A DNA stretch of 64,000 bases from Pseudomonas sp. GR 6-02 (GCF_001655615.1 NZ_CP011567.1:5155001-5219000); one strand, 5' to 3'. Counted from the first letter of the stretch, positions 15,370 through 23,566 are shown. Program-made: numbers and translations. Notes: generated from the letters alone by a model not told the origin.

Positions 15370-16858
15370 TGGAGCCTCCCAGGGAAAGTGAGCGGTAGCC
15401 GATGCGCGAGTTGAGCGACAGCCCCGGTTGATTGGTTTGCGGTTGATCGGTGCGCAGCCCGGCCGGCGCGTTTTCGAAGCGAACCGTCAGGCCGCCTTCG
15501 AGTTGCGTGCGATTGTTGGCGGCGCTTTGTTGGATCAAGGCGTTGGAGTTTTGAGTCAGAGAACCGGGCTGCAACAACGACGACTTGAGCGGCAAACTGC
15601 CGGGAGTCGCCAGCGCGTTTGAGGGCTGCTCGGAAGCGGCATTGATGAACGCCGCCACCGGCGCAAACTCCCCCTTGCCTTCAGCATTGGTTTTCTTTTG
15701 CACCTCGGTGAAGCTTTCGACCTTGCCGGTAATTTGGGCGATAAAACCACCAAAGCTACCGCCAAGCATCTCCTGGATGGGCGCCAGAATGGCCCGGAGC
15801 TTTTCCGCTTTTTCACTGAAAAACTGAACCACGGATGCCCATGTTTCGCTCAGTGCATCCAAGGGCGACCAAGTGAACAGCCCGCTGAGGTAGGAAAAGA
15901 ACGCCTGCGCTCCAAGCTTGATCGACTCCCAGTAGCCCGAGAACATGGCAGGGACCTGATCCCAAGCGGCGGCAATGGCGTCCAGCGGCACCCAGTCGAA
16001 CAGGCTGCGCAGTTTCTCCTTCACCGGCACAGTCAGTGCCACGAGCAGATCCCAGATCGCCGCAAACAAACCGACAACGGCCCCCCAGTTGTTCAGGATC
16101 ATTCCGTAGGGCGTCCAGGCAAACCACGCCTTGAGGAAGTCGAATCCTGCACTCACGACTGCTTTGACTTGATCAAAAATTGCCGAGAAAACGCCGCTGA
16201 TCGGAGCCCAATAACCGACAACCTTTTGCCAGAGCCCGGCGAAAAACGTCGAAATCGGCTCCCAGTTGGTAATGATCACACCGGCCGCCATGGCAATGCC
16301 CATGGCAATCAGCATGATGGGATTGGTCTTGAGCACCATGCTCATCAGATCGAACACTTGCGTCGCGCCGGTCACGGCCGTTTGCATTGCCGAAAATGCG
16401 ATGGCACCTGCCGCCAACCCTTCGACCAGTTTCGGGTTGTCATCAAGCAGGCTGCCAAATCCTACCAACAACGGTTGAAGACCTGCCGTTATGGTCGCGA
16501 CAGCAGGCTGCAAGGCCGTGTTGGCCGCGATCGACACCTGCTCCATCGAGCGACTGAACACATTCATGTTTTGCGTAGCGCTCACCGGCGCTTTCGGCAA
16601 ATCAACGCCTTCGGCTGCTTCATTGACTTCGGTCAATTTGCCCTTGAACGCGTCGGACACCTTGATCGCATCCATGAACGGCGTGATCACGCTACCGCCC
16701 TTGAACAAGCCGCTGATGTCCAGTTTGCCGAGGCCTGTCTGCTCCAGATTTTTCTTGAAGCTCTCGACTTTTTCCCGAAGGGCGCCGAGTTTGGGTGACA
16801 GTTCATCGATGCCCGTGAGCAGCACCGATGTTTTCCCTTTCGTTTGTGTGTCTGCCAT
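15356..16858 (-). CDS. Tail tape measure protein
   Basis: 500-residue tape measure (Mu gp42 position). The N-terminus is coiled-coil-like (LSPKLGALREKVESFKKNLEQ); the middle has hydrophobic segments (QVFDLMSMVLKTNPIMLIAMGIAMAAGVIITNW) and Trp-rich repeats of the form W-x-P-hydrophobic (TNWEPISTFFAGLW, YWAPISGVFSAIF, FAWTPYGMILNNWG, DWVPLDAIAAAW, FTWSPLDALSETW). The start ATG at 16858 overlaps the stop of the frameshifted upstream product (TGATG). The protein is short; by the usual 0.15 nm per residue it would set a tail of roughly 75 nm. Confidence 0.88.
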   Translation of the reverse strand: MADTQTKGKTSVLLTGIDELSPKLGALREKVESFKKNLEQTGLGKLDISGLFKGGSVITPFMDAIKVSDAFKGKLTEVNEAAEGVDLPKAPVSATQNMNVFSRSMEQVSIAANTALQPAVATITAGLQPLLVGFGSLLDDNPKLVEGLAAGAIAFSAMQTAVTGATQVFDLMSMVLKTNPIMLIAMGIAMAAGVIITNWEPISTFFAGLWQKVVGYWAPISGVFSAIFDQVKAVVSAGFDFLKAWFAWTPYGMILNNWGAVVGLFAAIWDLLVALTVPVKEKLRSLFDWVPLDAIAAAWDQVPAMFSGYWESIKLGAQAFFSYLSGLFTWSPLDALSETWASVVQFFSEKAEKLRAILAPIQEMLGGSFGGFIAQITGKVESFTEVQKKTNAEGKGEFAPVAAFINAASEQPSNALATPGSLPLKSSLLQPGSLTQNSNALIQQSAANNRTQLEGGLTVRFENAPAGLRTDQPQTNQPGLSLNSRIGYRSLSLGGSNELA

Positions 16859-17285
16859 CACTGCACCTGCTGCATCGCATTGATCCGTTGCGCGTGCTCC
16901 AGCGATTCGCGGAGCACATCCAGTGGCCTGGCCATCATCTGTTCGGGGTCAACCTTCCAGAACCAGGCCAGGTCATAGGCGACTGCGATCAGGTCGGTGA
17001 TGGCTCCGACGCCGCACTCATGAAAAAACTCGCGACCGCCCAACTCAGCGTGTTGAGGTCAGCCAGATCCAGCTGGTTGACCGAAGACGGCGGGATGCCG
17101 GCGCACACGGCGATGTATTTGGCCGCGACGTCCATGTCGAGGCTGACCTCTTCGCTCTTGTCGATCTTGTACGGCAACGCCTTGATCGCCCGCACTTCCT
17201 GCACCGTCGGACGGCGCAGGTTGAGCTCGGTCAAGGGCTCGCCGTGGGCTTCGATCGCAACTTGAAGCTTCACGGCGTTGCTCAT
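16858..17285 (-). CDS. Tail assembly chaperone, -1 frameshift fusion product (gp41-T type)
   Basis: Predicted long form of the tail assembly chaperone: 88 residues of the gp41 frame, then 54 residues read after a -1 shift, about 142 in all. The second frame (from HECGVGAITDLIAVAYDLAWFWKVDPE to the stop at 16858) has no independent start of its own with a ribosome-binding site. It has the style of the phage GT or E+E' extension that binds the tape measure during tube assembly. The stop overlaps the tape-measure ATG. Efficiency of the shift cannot be judged from sequence. Confidence 0.78.
16989..17285 (-). CDS. Tail assembly chaperone short form (Mu gp41 family)
   Basis: 98-residue protein between tail tube and tape measure. 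It has the family features: an N-terminal strand VKLQVAIEAHGEPLTELNLRRPTVQEVRAIKALP and a helical C-terminus (AAKYIAVCAGIPPSSVNQLDLADLNTLSWAVASFF). Its ATG overlaps the tube stop by 4 bp. The short form is made when ribosomes stay in frame past the slippery site at 17022-17028. Confidence 0.87.
   Translation of the reverse strand: MSNAVKLQVAIEAHGEPLTELNLRRPTVQEVRAIKALPYKIDKSEEVSLDMDVAAKYIAVCAGIPPSSVNQLDLADLNTLSWAVASFFMSAASEPSPT
17022..17028 (-). other. -1 ribosomal frameshift slippery heptamer T TTT TTC
   Basis: On the minus strand the gp41 zero-frame codons TTT TTC are preceded by T, giving T_TTT_TTC, a canonical X_XXY_YYZ heptamer. A slip of both tRNAs back one base moves reading into the overlapping 54-codon frame. 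The site lies 10 codons before the zero-frame stop, at the place where E/E' and G/GT frameshifts occur in tailed phages. Confidence 0.82.
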
Positions 17286-17629
17286 TGCCAGGCCCCCTTG
17301 ATGCCTTCGAATTTCAGTTCGATGGTGGCGTCATCGCCTTTGGATACCGGCTCTTCCACCAGATAGGCGCCAGCCAGTACGTAGACTTTGCCGTTGCTGA
17401 ATTCGCAGGTGACGGTCATGTCGGAGCCTGCGATCAGTTGCTTGAGCGGGAAGTCCGCGGTGTGCAGCGCCGTCACTTTGAACGACGGTGCGATGTCGGT
17501 TTCCTTGTAGAATCCCGGCACGACGGTTTCCCGTTTTACGGCCATCAATGGTGCTTCGCAGCCGCCGTTGATGGTCAATTGAGCGCCGTCCACTTTGACG
17601 TAGCAGGTGCCCGCAATCAGTTGACCCAT
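17282..17629 (-). CDS. Tail tube protein (Mu gpM family)
   Basis: 115-residue inner tube protein. MGQLIAGTCYVKVDGAQLTINGG at the start, the strand-rich centre (PGFYKETDIAPSFKVTALHT) and the C-terminal VSKGDDATIELKFEGIKGAW are typical of Mu-like tail tubes. The Met at 17629 was chosen over one 30 bp upstream because it follows AAGGGAG and matches the family. Its stop overlaps the gp41 start (ATGA). Confidence 0.9.
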   Translation of the reverse strand: MGQLIAGTCYVKVDGAQLTINGGCEAPLMAVKRETVVPGFYKETDIAPSFKVTALHTADFPLKQLIAGSDMTVTCEFSNGKVYVLAGAYLVEEPVSKGDDATIELKFEGIKGAWQ

Positions 17630-17645
17630 GGTGTTTCTCCCTTCA

Positions 17646-17670
17646 AATAAAAAGCCCACGCGCGGTGGGC
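17646..17670 (-). terminator. Intrinsic terminator/attenuator between sheath and tube genes
   Basis: Stem GCCCAC/GTGGGC with a 5-nt loop, then TTTTTATTT on the minus strand, ending just before the tube ribosome-binding site. It sits inside the tail operon and must be leaky or be overcome by antitermination. Confidence 0.6.
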
Positions 17671-17696
17671 CGAATTCACACAGTCAAAGGCAGCGA

Positions 17697-19193
17697 TCAG
17701 GCTGCGTCGTCGTACTGCAGACGGAACTGGTTGAGCAGCGCGAACACGCGCAGGCCGTTGATGTAGTCCGGCGGGAACAGCACATTGACCCGACTCGGGT
17801 CCTGGGTGTCGCGCTCGACGATCAGGTGTTCGGCGAACAGCTCGGCGTTTTCCACATGGCCTTCCAGTTCGAGCTTGGCGTACTGGGCGATCAGCTCACC
17901 GCGAATGGTGCTCGGGGTAACGATTGGCTGGCCGGCGCCGAAACGGGTGCCGTCGGAGGCCAGTTTGTGGCGACCGTATTTGCTGGTGATCACGCTTTGC
18001 AGACGACGCACGATGAACGCCGACTGGTGCATGGTTTCGCTGTCCAGGTAGGAGTTGTCTGCCTGGCCGTAGGCGTTCTTCTGATAGGTGGTGATCGAAC
18101 GCTGAATGCGCACGTAGCCGCCTTCGTAGTACGCAGTGGCGATGCCGTAGTTGAGCAACGACTGACGCTCGGTCAGGGTGAACCGCTCGCTCGCCGGAGC
18201 CGGGTCGAGACCTGGCAGGCTGCCGCTTTGGGTCGGACGGCTGGCGTCGGCCGAGATGAACACCGAGGTGCGCGCAGCCAGTGCGGCGGCCTGCACCCAG
18301 AACGGTTGCGGTACACCCGGTTCCAGCGCCTGGATGGTCATGTGCTGGTCGTTACGCGCTTGACCTGCCGCCACCAGCGTACCGACGGTGCCGCGTTTGG
18401 CACTGTAGACGTGACCGAACAACTGCTTGGCCCAGGACCAACGACCGGTGCTGTCATCCATGACCGCTTGCCAGGTGTTGAGCGTCGACAGATCCGACCA
18501 CGGCATGCAGATGAACTCGAACGGTTCATCGCCCAGCGCCGCCACGGCAGCCACTTGATCCGGCACACCGGCACCGCCGGTCATGGCGGTGATGGCCGAG
18601 GTCAGGCCCGCCGGGGTTTCTTCGCCGTTGCTCTTGCCCAGGCGATTGAATTGCAGGCTGATGTCGTTGCCGCTGTCACCAGTCCATTTGGCACTCAGGG
18701 TGACCACGCCTCCGACCGCCGCCGCAGTGACTGGCAGATCAGCGCTGGCATTGATTTTCAGGGCCAGGGCGGTGGCCGCTTGCGCCGCGGTGGCGCCGTT
18801 GACGATGGCTGCCTGAACGCGAACTCCGCCGACGTACAGGTTGAGCACGCCGCTTTGGGTCGCCGCACCGGTCAGAGTCAGCACGCCTTTGGCAATGCTG
18901 CCTTCGGTGCTGTGCAGCGGCAGGCACCAGATCTCGCCGATCGGGTCGGTCTTGCGCCAGGTTTCGTACATCGAGGCGAGCATCGAGCCCTGGCCGCCAA
19001 TGCTTTTGGCCAGCGCCACGCTGGAAACCAGCACCAGTTTGCCGGCATCGGCTGGCGCGATGTTGTCGTTGACCTGAGCGACAATCAGACGGCGCATGGC
19101 CGACGACGCGCTATTGGCGGCCGAGTTGTCCATTTCGGCATAGAACAGCGGAACACGAATGTCCGCGGGGATGTTGCTGAATCCGATCGCCAT
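17697..19193 (-). CDS. Contractile tail sheath protein (Mu gpL family)
   Basis: 498-residue sheath protein whose contraction drives the tube through the envelope; its presence makes the particle R-type rather than F-type. It begins MAIGFSNIPADIRVPLFYAEMDNS, a Mu-like sheath start. The C-terminal domain includes GGYVRIQRSITTYQKNAYGQADNSYLDSETM and the conserved ending VNVLFPPDYINGLRVFALLNQFRLQ. The start at 19193 overlaps the DUF2635 stop by one base (TAATG); the longer frame upstream lies inside the DUF2635 gene. Confidence 0.95.
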   Translation of the reverse strand: MAIGFSNIPADIRVPLFYAEMDNSAANSASSAMRRLIVAQVNDNIAPADAGKLVLVSSVALAKSIGGQGSMLASMYETWRKTDPIGEIWCLPLHSTEGSIAKGVLTLTGAATQSGVLNLYVGGVRVQAAIVNGATAAQAATALALKINASADLPVTAAAVGGVVTLSAKWTGDSGNDISLQFNRLGKSNGEETPAGLTSAITAMTGGAGVPDQVAAVAALGDEPFEFICMPWSDLSTLNTWQAVMDDSTGRWSWAKQLFGHVYSAKRGTVGTLVAAGQARNDQHMTIQALEPGVPQPFWVQAAALAARTSVFISADASRPTQSGSLPGLDPAPASERFTLTERQSLLNYGIATAYYEGGYVRIQRSITTYQKNAYGQADNSYLDSETMHQSAFIVRRLQSVITSKYGRHKLASDGTRFGAGQPIVTPSTIRGELIAQYAKLELEGHVENAELFAEHLIVERDTQDPSRVNVLFPPDYINGLRVFALLNQFRLQYDDAA

Positions 19194-19375
19194 TATTTGG
19201 CTCCCTGTGGTTTCGCCGCTTTCACGGCTTTGGTAGTGATATCGCCATCGGCCAGACGTCGACGCCACCAGGCGTTGTCCGGCACTTCACGGCCCTCGAG
19301 GGGCAACAGATCGCCCGCTTCCGGGTCCGGCACGACACGGCCCGGGGCCGGCAGCACGGTGATGCGTTTGCTCAT
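19193..19375 (-). CDS. DUF2635 family tail protein (Mu gp38 position)
   Basis: 60-residue protein of the DUF2635 family, which lies directly before the sheath gene in Mu-like tails. Pro-rich N-terminus (ITVLPAPGRVVPDPEAGDLLP), central W-W-R-R-R (NAWWRRRLADGD) and a Lys/Ala tail are family features. Function is unknown. Overlaps with both neighbours indicate coupled translation. Confidence 0.85.
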   Translation of the reverse strand: MSKRITVLPAPGRVVPDPEAGDLLPLEGREVPDNAWWRRRLADGDITTKAVKAAKPQGAK

Positions 19376-19956
19376 GGGGTTACGTCTCCAGAGAAAGTCA
19401 GTTCCAGGCGCCCGTCGGGGCCTGGGCGTTGCAGATTGGGGTCCGCCGGGTCGATCGCATCGACCCGCACGGTGACCCCGGTAAAGGACGACAAGCCGTC
19501 CAGTTCACGCTCGTGCCAGCTCTGCGCCGGTTGCCCCGGCAAATTGCGGCCGAGCTGGAATTCGGTGAAAAAGCGCAGGCGATAGAGCACACGGCTGCTG
19601 TTGATGGAAACCAGTTCGCCGCCGTCGTAGGCAGTGGCGCTGTAGTCGCTGCCGGGCTTGAACCCCACCAGCGCGCGCCAAAGTTCGGCGCGTAAATCGT
19701 GCAGTTGATCCAACGCTGCAGCGGCGTCCGTGGTGTCGAGCACCAGGGTGACTTCGAAGCGGTCGCGGATCGGTTGCAGCATCAGGTTTTGCGCCACGCT
19801 TTTGCTGGCCAGATCGGCGATGGGGACGACGTAGGCGCAAGGCGTGGCGAGCGGGTTGTTGGCTTGCAGGGTGGCGAGGTCAATGCCCGCCGCCACACGA
19901 TTGGCCAGGGTCGGGCATTGCGCACGCAGTTGCGTGAGGATCGGCGTGATCTTCAT
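19372..19956 (-). CDS. Mu gp37-like tail protein
   Basis: 194-residue protein of the phage gp37 family found ahead of the sheath in Mu-like operons. It may act as a tail terminator or completion factor; this is family inference. The start MKITPILTQLRAQCPTLANRV at 19956 follows GGAGCG and was preferred to an in-frame Met 54 bp upstream. The central DATDDA-type segment (VTLVLDTTDAAAALDQLHDLRAELWRALVGF) is typical. Its stop overlaps the DUF2635 start. Confidence 0.82.
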   Translation of the reverse strand: MKITPILTQLRAQCPTLANRVAAGIDLATLQANNPLATPCAYVVPIADLASKSVAQNLMLQPIRDRFEVTLVLDTTDAAAALDQLHDLRAELWRALVGFKPGSDYSATAYDGGELVSINSSRVLYRLRFFTEFQLGRNLPGQPAQSWHERELDGLSSFTGVTVRVDAIDPADPNLQRPGPDGRLELTFSGDVTP

Positions 19957-20188
19957 GAGGGCGCTCCAGGATCGAATGAAATGAGTGAGTTGATTCCAGG
20001 CATCGAACACCCGGACAGGTTCGAGCTAACCTCAGGGCGTCGACGGCTGGAGATCGTTGTGGCTTTTGTGGGGATTACTTCAGGATCCGGAGATGAGTCC
20101 TGCGGTTACGCGAGAGAGTGTTCCTGGGAGAGTCAGCATTTTCCTCTGTGCGAACAGCAGGAACTGCCCCCTCCTCTTCATGGGTCAC

Positions 20189-22198
20189 CTAGTTCAGCAT
20201 GCTCCAATCAGCAACACTGGCTGTGCCAAAAGCGATGTAAGCCTTTTTGTTAACCGTGTCCAAATAGGACTGTCCAACGAACGAAGGTACAACCGTGGGT
20301 GCGGTAACACCGACTATCGGTCGCTTCTGCCAGGCAATTGAGTTACCGGTAGCCACCACCAATGCACCTGCCGGTAATGCAGTGATCAGCGCAGAAGAAT
20401 TACGGAACTGGTAAGACGCATTCGAACTACCCGAAATCATCATACTGGTGGGCATGACCTTAAGCTTCTGGTAACTGTCTTTACCAACATTGAAGTAGAT
20501 TTTGACCTGGACTTTGCCTCCGCTGGCCAACGCATCTTCAACCACCACAGCTTTAAAGTCAGTGACGTCAGGCCCAGTACGGAAAGGCAACAACTCCACC
20601 ACATCCATGTTGAAGTAAGAACCACCGACCATTGGGTTCAGTTGAATGGAAACCAACCCCATGCCACGTCGGTCGATCGTTGAATCGCCGCCGATGTGGT
20701 AAAGGAAGGAACCGTCAATACGCCCCTGTGAGTCCATGCTGGTCAAGGTCAGTATCTCGGCGAAGTAATCACCGACGACGTCTGACGCCTGGCTTTCAAA
20801 ACCGTTGAACAACGAGTCAGAGCGCAGGCTGGAGATGTCATCCAGCGCTGCTGCCGCGGCACTAAACAGCTCGCCTGCCATCTTTCCTTCAAAGAGGGCT
20901 TGCTGCTGCGTCAGTTGGGTATCTGCAGTCGTGACCATCGAACAAATAGTGCCGTCGCCAGTGCCGATGTAAGCAGCAAACGCATCCCACTCCGACCACG
21001 TATAGTTCAAGTTGCTAAACAGTTTGACGCCGTTTTCCAGAAAGATCTGGTTGTCCTTGAGTACGTAACCGGACGGCAATGTGGGGACGCCACCTGCACG
21101 GTAAATCCACGAACCTTTGGCGCGGTAAAACTTGTTACCAGACACCGTAATGTCCACATCCGGTACCGTAATGCTATACAGCAGCAAGTCTGTCTTGGTG
21201 GTTTGATCTGGACGAACATCACTGCCCCAGGATCGCCCGGAGTCCATACAAATGTTGTCCATGAAACCAGTACGGTGAAAACCTGACCCCGGCTCGGTTG
21301 GGGTGGTGTTATCGGTACCTGTCGCCCAGACTTCAAACGACTGGTTGCATCGCATAATCAGGTTCTTGGTGAACCAACAGTCATTCCATCCGGAAGTTGC
21401 AGTGACCAGGTTGCCTTGCAGGGTGCAGCCCACGTCATACACGTCATAGATGACATTGCCCGTGGCCAGAGAACGGAACGAACCATTCCACATTTCCACG
21501 CCATTGCCATACCGAGTGTTTGGTGTCGTGAAACCAATCAGTTCACCGCCACCCAGTTCGCCCAGCATGCACCCGGTGATAGTAGTGTCTTGCAACGTAC
21601 CGTTAATGGCATGCCCGGAGCAGCCCTTCAAGTGCAAGCCAGAGATGCGGTAGCCAGTGGCACTGGTCGACACCGAGTCGATAATCCGTTGACCGACCGG
21701 CGCCAGAATTTCACCCGGAATACTGACCAGCTTGACGTACAAGTACTGTGCATTGTCGCTATAGAAATCCCATTGGTCAGTGAGCGTAGCCACGCTCCAC
21801 TTTTTATTAGGGTAGATTTTGCTGCCATGTTTAAGGAAACCTACGTTGGCGCCTTGAACACCCACCTCTTGATCACCAGTGAACTTGGTCAAGTCATTCA
21901 AATCAACTCGCCACACACCATTGGGTTGAGCAACCCAGGACATAGAGGGGATGACCTTATAGCGACTCACAACCGGCAGTTCGCCGGTACCATAGTTCCC
22001 ATAGGACACCGGTAGCACATTCCGTGAACGGTTGCCGAACGGCACAATCCTGCCGTAGAAGGAGTCTCCGCGCCGAAAAAACACCGAATCCCCTGGCAGG
22101 AAACGTTGAGCGTTGACCCGATCCAGGGTCTTCCAAGGAGCGCTGGGGCGCGTCCCTGTATTGCTGTCATTACCGATAGCACTTACAAAATACTTCAT
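20189..22198 (-). CDS. Right-handed beta-helix tailspike-like protein
   Basis: 669-residue protein. The N-terminus (MKYFVSAIGNDSNTGTRP, then PWKTLDRVN and FLPGDSVFFRRGDSFYG) is the classic entry into right-handed parallel beta-helix proteins such as pectate-lyase-like enzymes and tailspikes. Irregular strand-turn repeats follow (SGLHLKGCSGHAINGTLQDTTITGCM). The C-terminus (PSFVGQSYLDTVNKKAYIA, then GTASVADW) resembles end domains of phage fibres. No signal peptide. It may bind or cut a surface polysaccharide, but no catalytic residues can be named. It sits between the holin and gp37, not near the other fibre, and its composition is less GC-rich than the tail genes. Confidence 0.72.
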   Translation of the reverse strand: MKYFVSAIGNDSNTGTRPSAPWKTLDRVNAQRFLPGDSVFFRRGDSFYGRIVPFGNRSRNVLPVSYGNYGTGELPVVSRYKVIPSMSWVAQPNGVWRVDLNDLTKFTGDQEVGVQGANVGFLKHGSKIYPNKKWSVATLTDQWDFYSDNAQYLYVKLVSIPGEILAPVGQRIIDSVSTSATGYRISGLHLKGCSGHAINGTLQDTTITGCMLGELGGGELIGFTTPNTRYGNGVEMWNGSFRSLATGNVIYDVYDVGCTLQGNLVTATSGWNDCWFTKNLIMRCNQSFEVWATGTDNTTPTEPGSGFHRTGFMDNICMDSGRSWGSDVRPDQTTKTDLLLYSITVPDVDITVSGNKFYRAKGSWIYRAGGVPTLPSGYVLKDNQIFLENGVKLFSNLNYTWSEWDAFAAYIGTGDGTICSMVTTADTQLTQQQALFEGKMAGELFSAAAAALDDISSLRSDSLFNGFESQASDVVGDYFAEILTLTSMDSQGRIDGSFLYHIGGDSTIDRRGMGLVSIQLNPMVGGSYFNMDVVELLPFRTGPDVTDFKAVVVEDALASGGKVQVKIYFNVGKDSYQKLKVMPTSMMISGSSNASYQFRNSSALITALPAGALVVATGNSIAWQKRPIVGVTAPTVVPSFVGQSYLDTVNKKAYIAFGTASVADWSMLN

Positions 22199-22261
22199 GA
22201 CGCAGTCCTTGCGCTTAGGGCGGAAAGGGCGAGCATCGCTCCCATCTTTATAAGAGCAAGT

Positions 22262-22612
22262 TCACTGTTGATCCGGGTGAGAATCGCGCGGTGGCACTTC
22301 ACAAACGCCAATCCGCTTGGCGGCCCAACGTTCGTAAAGTCCGATGGCCACGTCCGCCCCGGCCATCGCCGTCAGGCAGCCAAAGGCGCCGGCGGCCCAG
22401 ATCGACAGGCCCGCGGCGTACAACAGCATGATCGCCGAGACGCCGCAGATCATGCAGGCCCCGGACCGCAGGGCCAGGCGCCGCAGCAGTGACCAGCCAC
22501 GGGCGCCCTCCTTGTCGGCGCGCCACATTTCGCCGGACACCCCACCCGCTACCGCGAGGAGGATGACGAGCCAGATCGGCATGTCCAGCAACGCTTGTTG
22601 CTCGTTTGTCAT
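22262..22612 (-). CDS. Holin (phage holin family 3-like)
   Basis: 116-residue membrane protein with three hydrophobic segments: MPIWLVILLAVAGGVSG, ACMICGVSAIMLLYAAGLSIW and AGAFGCLTAMAGADVAIGLY. A charged loop lies between the first two, and the tail is polar. It fits the small holins near the start of Pseudomonas tailocin operons, which make the inner-membrane pores that release the endolysin. The start at 22612 (MTNEQQALLDMP) was chosen because the longer frame runs into the terminator repeat. Confidence 0.82.
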   Translation of the reverse strand: MTNEQQALLDMPIWLVILLAVAGGVSGEMWRADKEGARGWSLLRRLALRSGACMICGVSAIMLLYAAGLSIWAAGAFGCLTAMAGADVAIGLYERWAAKRIGVCEVPPRDSHPDQQ

Positions 22613-22672
22613 GTCCCGCCTCCTGGGGGTGATTGATGAATGGTATGTGTTGAGTCCAAACGTTTTCTCTTG

Positions 22673-22720
22673 AGGTAGGCATTCCAAAAAGCCCGGTTCC
22701 GGGCCGGGCTTTTCAGTAAT
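22673..22720. repeat. Terminator-bearing direct repeat, copy 1
   Basis: 48-bp element starting AGGTAGGCATTCCAAA and ending AGTAAT, with a stem AAAAAGCCCGG/CCGGGCTTTT (22686-22713) that can terminate transcription on either strand. A near-identical copy lies at 23266-23312. It separates the orphan fibre-assembly gene from the holin gene. Confidence 0.8.
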
Positions 22721-22754
22721 ACGACCCCGCTTTTGGCTTTGGCTGTCGGGTGAA

Positions 22755-23189
22755 CTAGAAGGGCGCTGCCGGCCAGTTGATCGTGGACGGATAACCGGGT
22801 TGATTTTTTACTTCGCTGACGGCAATGACGTATTGCTTGTAAGCAAGCAATACTGCTTCATCTGCGGGAGTGGCGACGCCAAGATCTACCTTGTATTGCA
22901 AGGGGTTGAACATCAGCCAACGAGCAGCTTCATCAAGCCGCTTTTGCATGAGAGCAGAGGCGAGAATGAGATACTCCTCATGAGTCGGCTCAGTGAAGAC
23001 CCATCCCGCATCAAAAAAATACTGAGCCTTCCATCCCACTTGAGCTGTTGTGTTACCTGTTACATCAAGCCATGTACCAGATACCCCATCTGGCTGGGTA
23101 GTGGGCATGGCTTCCTCAGTGTCCAAGACCTGAATGACTATTGAATAGGTGGTTTTATAGGCCGTCTCTATGAGTACATAACGGTTCAT
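22755..23189 (-). CDS. Orphan tail fibre assembly (Caudo_TAP-like) protein
   Basis: 144-residue protein. The C-terminal part (LLAYKQYVIAVSEVKNQPGYPSTINWPAAPF) matches the conserved end of tail fibre assembly chaperones, and AGWVFTEPTHEEY resembles the central segment. The start at 23189 (MNRYVLIETAYKTTYS) was chosen over an upstream Met 54 bp away. Unlike normal, it does not follow a fibre gene; it comes first in the operon, and duplicated terminator repeats flank it. It may serve the beta-helix protein encoded after the holin, or be a leftover of fibre exchange. Confidence 0.75.
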   Translation of the reverse strand: MNRYVLIETAYKTTYSIVIQVLDTEEAMPTTQPDGVSGTWLDVTGNTTAQVGWKAQYFFDAGWVFTEPTHEEYLILASALMQKRLDEAARWLMFNPLQYKVDLGVATPADEAVLLAYKQYVIAVSEVKNQPGYPSTINWPAAPF

Positions 23190-23265
23190 TTTGCTGTCCT
23201 TATGATTGATTCTCAGCACACACTGATTTTCAGTTCTGCACACCCGTCGGCGCGTTGATAACGTC

Positions 23266-23312
23266 AGGTAGGCATTCCAAAGAGCCCGGCACTCGCCGGG
23301 CTTTTTAGTAAT
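23266..23312. repeat. Terminator-bearing direct repeat, copy 2
   Basis: Second copy of the 47-48-bp element at 22673-22720, same orientation, differing mainly in the loop. The stem AGAGCCCGG/CCGGGCTTTTT lies at 23279-23306; the U-run is best on the plus strand. It sits between the promoter/operator region and the first gene of the tailocin operon. Confidence 0.8.
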
Positions 23313-23560
23313 GCGGTCCCTCGCCTTCCTTTAATCCTGTGTCAAAAAGGAAGCTGACTTTTCGGCGCTACTGGCGCGGTACGAGTCCATTCAAATTGTT
23401 TTTCCGACCGCGGTCCCTGCCCGCCGGATAACTGCTTCTGGTGCTTTACGCTGCACACCCGGGTCAGTTGCCAACCCTCTGAACCGTTGAGGCCGGTTCA
23501 TCGCTGCCTTTGTGATGGAACTAAAGAGCTTCGTTTCGAGCCGCTTTGTTGAGCGGCTTG
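23313..23560 (-). other. Untranslated leader region of the tailocin operon
   Basis: About 250 bp between the inferred late promoter and the repeat element. It has one clear hairpin (AGCCGCT/AGCGGCT, 23539-23558) shortly after the expected transcription start. A 36-codon minus-strand frame (23391-23501) follows AAAGG at a fair distance but matches no family I recognise. No larger gene is supported. Confidence 0.45.
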
Positions 23561-23566
23561 AGACAA

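Noticed and set aside
17628..19475. Plus-strand open frame of 615 codons opposite the sheath gene
   Set aside because: Shadow of the sheath protein.
23391..23501. 36-codon frame in the tailocin leader
   Set aside because: Fair ribosome-binding site but no family likeness; reported only as part of the leader.
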